Of a DNA stretch of 64,000 bases, positions 61,271 to 64,000 are shown one piece after another. Below the pieces are notes generated by a model. It was not told the DNA's origin and made no database searches. It saw only the letters and a list, made by a program, of their open reading frames with translations. The stretch comes from a virus. A program made the position numbers and the translations under genes. Within the stretch, counting starts at the first letter, position 1, and every line of letters begins with the position of its first letter. The stretch is from positions 1 through 64,000 of IMG/VR virus record IMGVR_UViG_3300028384_000991, one strand, 5' to 3'.

Positions 61271-62268
61271 TGTATAACTATGAAGATATTACCTCAATAC
61301 ATTTAGAAGTTACATCTAAATGCCAAGCACGTTGTCCCATGTGTCCGAGACGAATTCATGGCGGACCGTTATTAGACAGTATTGATTTAGAAGAAATTGA
61401 TTTAGGAACTTTTGTAAATTGGTTTCCAAGAGACTTTGTTCGTCAATTACATTTTCTTAATATGTGCGGAAACTTAGGTGATCCTATTGTAGCAAAAGAT
61501 ACACTTGAAATTTTCAAATACTTGCGTGAAACAAATCAAGGTATGACTTTACAAATGCATACTAACGGAAGTGGAAGATCAAAAGAGTGGTGGCAAGAAC
61601 TTGCTCAGCAAAATGTAAAAGTTGTATTCGGTATTGACGGATTAAAAGATACCCATGCATTGTACAGAGTAAACACTGACTGGGATAAAATTATAAACAA
61701 TGCTACACATTTTATTCATGCCGGCGGAGATGCACGTTGGGATATGTTAGTGTTCGAACACAATGAAGATCAAGTAGAAACTTGCGAACAAATGAGTAAA
61801 GAGTTAGGTTTCAAAGGCTTTAGTATCAAACATACAACAAGATTCAAAGATGGTAGATTTGATGTGTTAGATGATGATTATAATATTACACATACATTGT
61901 TTCCTTCTAAGAAAAGTCGCGATATGATTAAGCCAGCCAAAGAAGCACAAAAAGAAAAAATGCCAACAATTAGTTGTAAGGCAAAAAATGATAATCAAAT
62001 GTATATTAGTGCAAACGGCAACGTAAGTCCTTGCTGTTGGTTAGACTTAGAATGGTTACCACAGCACAGTTACAGTAGATTAGATTACATGGTTAAAATT
62101 AAAAAATATCCTAATTTGCATAAGAATACTATGCAAGAAATATTTGATTCAAACTTTTTCCGTGACATTGAAAAGACATGGACTACTTGTGGTATGCTTG
62201 AATGTTCTAAGCAATGCGGAAGTTTTGACAAACTAAACAAACAGTTTGAAAGGATAGAGCATGAGTAA
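61270..62268 (+). CDS. Radical SAM enzyme with C-terminal SPASM-like domain, copy 3
   Basis: A 332-residue protein with CQARCPMC (C18, C22, C25) near the N-terminus and MCGNLGDPI in place of the usual GGEP loop, as in some SPASM-class enzymes. The C-terminal ISCKAKNDNQMYISANGNVS then PCCWLD and CGMLECSKQCG provides the auxiliary Fe-S ligands. SPASM radical SAM enzymes modify peptides (carbon-sulfur or carbon-carbon bonds) or, in some cases, sugars. It overlaps the next gene by 8 bases. Confidence 0.84.
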   Translation: MYNYEDITSIHLEVTSKCQARCPMCPRRIHGGPLLDSIDLEEIDLGTFVNWFPRDFVRQLHFLNMCGNLGDPIVAKDTLEIFKYLRETNQGMTLQMHTNGSGRSKEWWQELAQQNVKVVFGIDGLKDTHALYRVNTDWDKIINNATHFIHAGGDARWDMLVFEHNEDQVETCEQMSKELGFKGFSIKHTTRFKDGRFDVLDDDYNITHTLFPSKKSRDMIKPAKEAQKEKMPTISCKAKNDNQMYISANGNVSPCCWLDLEWLPQHSYSRLDYMVKIKKYPNLHKNTMQEIFDSNFFRDIEKTWTTCGMLECSKQCGSFDKLNKQFERIEHE

Positions 62269-63562
62269 AACGTTTTGTCCTTTGCCTTGGATACACTTAG
62301 CAACCAGACCAAACGGTGACGTTCGTGTTTGCTGTACAGCAAATGCTTCTGGTGCAGGCAAAGAAGATGACAAAACAGCAGGACTTGTAAAGCAAGATGG
62401 TGTTGCTATGAACTTGCGTGATCATACTATTGAACAAGTATGGAACAGTGAACATATGCGTAGAACAAGACTACAAATGCTTAATGATGAAATACCAGAA
62501 AGTTGTCGTAAATGTTTTTACGAAGAATCAAAAGGTATTGTTAGTAAGCGTCAATGGGAAACAGAAGTATGGAAACAAAGATTAGACATTGACAGCATTG
62601 TAGCAAAAACCGATGAGCAAGGAAACTTGCCTGTTGATATTCCATACTTTGATTTACGTTTAGGCAATATGTGTAATCTAAAATGTACAATGTGTTCGCC
62701 GCATGATAGTTCAAGTTGGATTAAAGAATGGAAGTTACTGTATCCTAAATATACAAATGAAGATCTAAAACGTGATCAAAGTTGGGACGAAAACTTTGAT
62801 TATACTTGGTATAAAAAAGGAACGTTCTTAGACAGTATGAAAGATCAAGCAAAGTATATTAAAGAATTGTATTTTGCAGGCGGCGAACCTTTGATGATTC
62901 CTGAACACTATAACATTTTACAGTTTATGGTTGATGAAGGTTATGCAAAAGATTGCTGTATAAGATACAACTCAAATGGAACTGTGTTAGAAGATAAACT
63001 GTTTGTACTATGGTCGCATTTTAAAGAAGTCACTTTTAATTTTAGCATTGATGCATATGGTGACAAGAATGATTATATCCGTTATCCAAGTCAATGGAAA
63101 GAAATAGAAAATAATTTAAGAATATTAGACGATAGTGGTACTAACACAAGAATTAATATTGCCTCAGCAGTACAATTATTAAATGCACCGTACCTTGGAG
63201 AATTAGCCGAATGGAAAGCAAGTCAGAAATTTCACAAAGTAAACAATATGCCTTTTGGTGGCGGACTTATTAGTACACATCTTGTTTATTTTCCAAGTTA
63301 TCTAAATGTAAGAGTATTGCCAAAAGAATTAAAAGAATTTACAAAATCACAAATAGAAATGTTTGTTGAAAGACAAAAGTTTAATACTGATTGGAATAGA
63401 AGTCCAATGGGTAAAACAAGATGGTTAGGATTAATTGATTACATGATGGCAGAAGATTGGACAAACAAACTACCACAACTAAAAGACTATTTAGAAACGC
63501 TTGACAAATCAAGAGGTACAGACTTTAGAAAAACTTTTCCTGAGTTAGGAGAATATATCTAA
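62261..63562 (+). CDS. Radical SAM enzyme with N-terminal twitch domain, copy 4
   Basis: A 433-residue protein. The N-terminal cluster set is FCPLPWIHLATRPNGDVRVC (C6, C24, C25) and SCRKCFYEE (C82, C85). The core motif GNMCNLKCTMC (C138, C142, C145) is followed by FAGGEPL (GGEP 207-210). Core cysteines fall at the same residue numbers as in the gene at 50391, so the two share one architecture and probably one origin. The stop shares TAATG with the aminotransferase gene. Substrate unknown. Confidence 0.84.
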   Translation: MSKTFCPLPWIHLATRPNGDVRVCCTANASGAGKEDDKTAGLVKQDGVAMNLRDHTIEQVWNSEHMRRTRLQMLNDEIPESCRKCFYEESKGIVSKRQWETEVWKQRLDIDSIVAKTDEQGNLPVDIPYFDLRLGNMCNLKCTMCSPHDSSSWIKEWKLLYPKYTNEDLKRDQSWDENFDYTWYKKGTFLDSMKDQAKYIKELYFAGGEPLMIPEHYNILQFMVDEGYAKDCCIRYNSNGTVLEDKLFVLWSHFKEVTFNFSIDAYGDKNDYIRYPSQWKEIENNLRILDDSGTNTRINIASAVQLLNAPYLGELAEWKASQKFHKVNNMPFGGGLISTHLVYFPSYLNVRVLPKELKEFTKSQIEMFVERQKFNTDWNRSPMGKTRWLGLIDYMMAEDWTNKLPQLKDYLETLDKSRGTDFRKTFPELGEYI

Positions 63563-64000
63563 TGTACAAAGGTTTAATATTAGGCAGACAACAAGACGTT
63601 AATGTTGATACTGAACATTGGAAATTTGGTATCGTTAGGAACAATAAAAAGATTGTTGATACGATGTTACATTATACAGCATTTCCGTTAGCATATAATG
63701 ATCACGGTATTATAGATGCTGTATGTGAAAATCTCAAAAAGTATAAACCAGAAACAGGTGATAATGCATTTAAAGCATTTGAACCAACACTTAATAGTCC
63801 GCATATAGAACTATCAAATAAACTTTATGAAATGAGTAACGGTTATAGATCTGTATATACATTATCGGGTAGTGATGGTATTGAAGTTGCTATAAAACTT
63901 GCGTTTGCTTATCATGAAAAAAAGCAAAACAATAAAAAGAAAATTGTAAGTTTTACAGATGCATATCATGGTGCAACACTATTATCTCTTTCTTGTGGAG
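63562..64000 (+). CDS. Class III aminotransferase-like enzyme, partial
   Basis: The first 146 codons are present; the window ends inside the gene. LHYTAFPLAYNDHGIIDAVC, then YTLSGSDGIEVAIKLAFAYH (cofactor-phosphate loop SGSDG) and IVSFTDAYHGATLLSLSCG are the ordered blocks of PLP fold-type I class III aminotransferases, such as glutamate-1-semialdehyde aminomutase and ornithine-type enzymes. The active-site lysine lies beyond the edge. It likely adds an amino group to a small molecule or sugar precursor in the accessory pathway. Coupled to the gene before by TAATG. Confidence 0.78.
   Translation, partial: MYKGLILGRQQDVNVDTEHWKFGIVRNNKKIVDTMLHYTAFPLAYNDHGIIDAVCENLKKYKPETGDNAFKAFEPTLNSPHIELSNKLYEMSNGYRSVYTLSGSDGIEVAIKLAFAYHEKKQNNKKKIVSFTDAYHGATLLSLSCG

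Noticed and set aside
46462-64000. RiPP precursor peptide for the radical SAM enzymes
   Set aside because: With four radical SAM enzymes I looked for a short leader-core gene in the block. All gaps are too small and no short frame has a leader-like pattern. The precursor, if any, is outside or the substrate is not a peptide.
1-64000. CRISPR array, insertion sequence, integrase or tRNA genes
   Set aside because: I saw no regularly spaced direct repeats, transposase or integrase motifs, or cloverleaf-forming stretches in the window.

Overview
This window looks like part of the genome of a marine T4-like myovirus (tailed phage, contractile tail), AT-rich, of the kind that infects SAR11/Pelagibacter-type bacteria or marine cyanobacteria. 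The evidence is a near-complete set of T4-type morphogenesis genes: portal gp20, gp26, gp53, gp5, gp25, gp6, a gp48/gp54-like tail-tube cap and collar-type tail fibres. There is also the gp46/gp47 recombination nuclease and the late sigma factor gp55. No photosynthesis gene is present, so the host assignment (SAR11-like rather than cyanobacterial) is inference from base composition and gene content only.

Layout. 1-5587 (minus): tape-measure-like protein, portal gp20, two small conserved proteins, and the start of an acidic prohead-core protein that runs off the left edge. 5655-6772 (plus): gp26 followed in the -1 frame by a gp51-like extension with no start codon of its own, so probably made by ribosomal frameshifting. 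6773-9744 (minus): three Ala/Gly-rich proteins, two with N-termini like T4 capsid-targeting peptides. 9810-10190 (plus): two tiny genes and a terminator. 10225-10620: a gene-free, GC-richer island with many RNA hairpins, several of which fit only the minus strand; it is the best candidate here for an undescribed element. 10624-14944 (minus): early-type operon with a GIY-YIG-like nuclease, gp46, gp47 and gp55, with two host-sigma70-type promoters. 15026-46436 (plus): baseplate and tail-fibre genes, including a 4,960-residue giant protein and three tandem tail-fibre paralogues. 46462-64000: about 20 tightly packed accessory genes, mostly plus strand, with a minus-strand cassette at 51751-55488.

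The accessory block combines glycosyltransferase-like proteins, four radical SAM enzymes, three Fe(II)/2-oxoglutarate-type oxygenase folds, two SGNH hydrolases, a UDP-glucose dehydrogenase-like enzyme, DegT-type and class III aminotransferases, an arginine amidinotransferase-like enzyme and a methyltransferase-like protein. Nearly every junction overlaps or abuts, which suggests translational coupling. My reading (inference) is that it makes or decorates an unusual nitrogen-containing glycan for the virion or the infected cell surface; no substrate is visible.

Regulation. (T/A)ATAAATA elements, the classic T4 late-promoter form, precede several structural genes, and two of them carry an identical upstream 13-mer at identical spacing. 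gp55, which would read such promoters, is itself driven by a perfect-consensus sigma70 promoter that overlaps a divergent late element.
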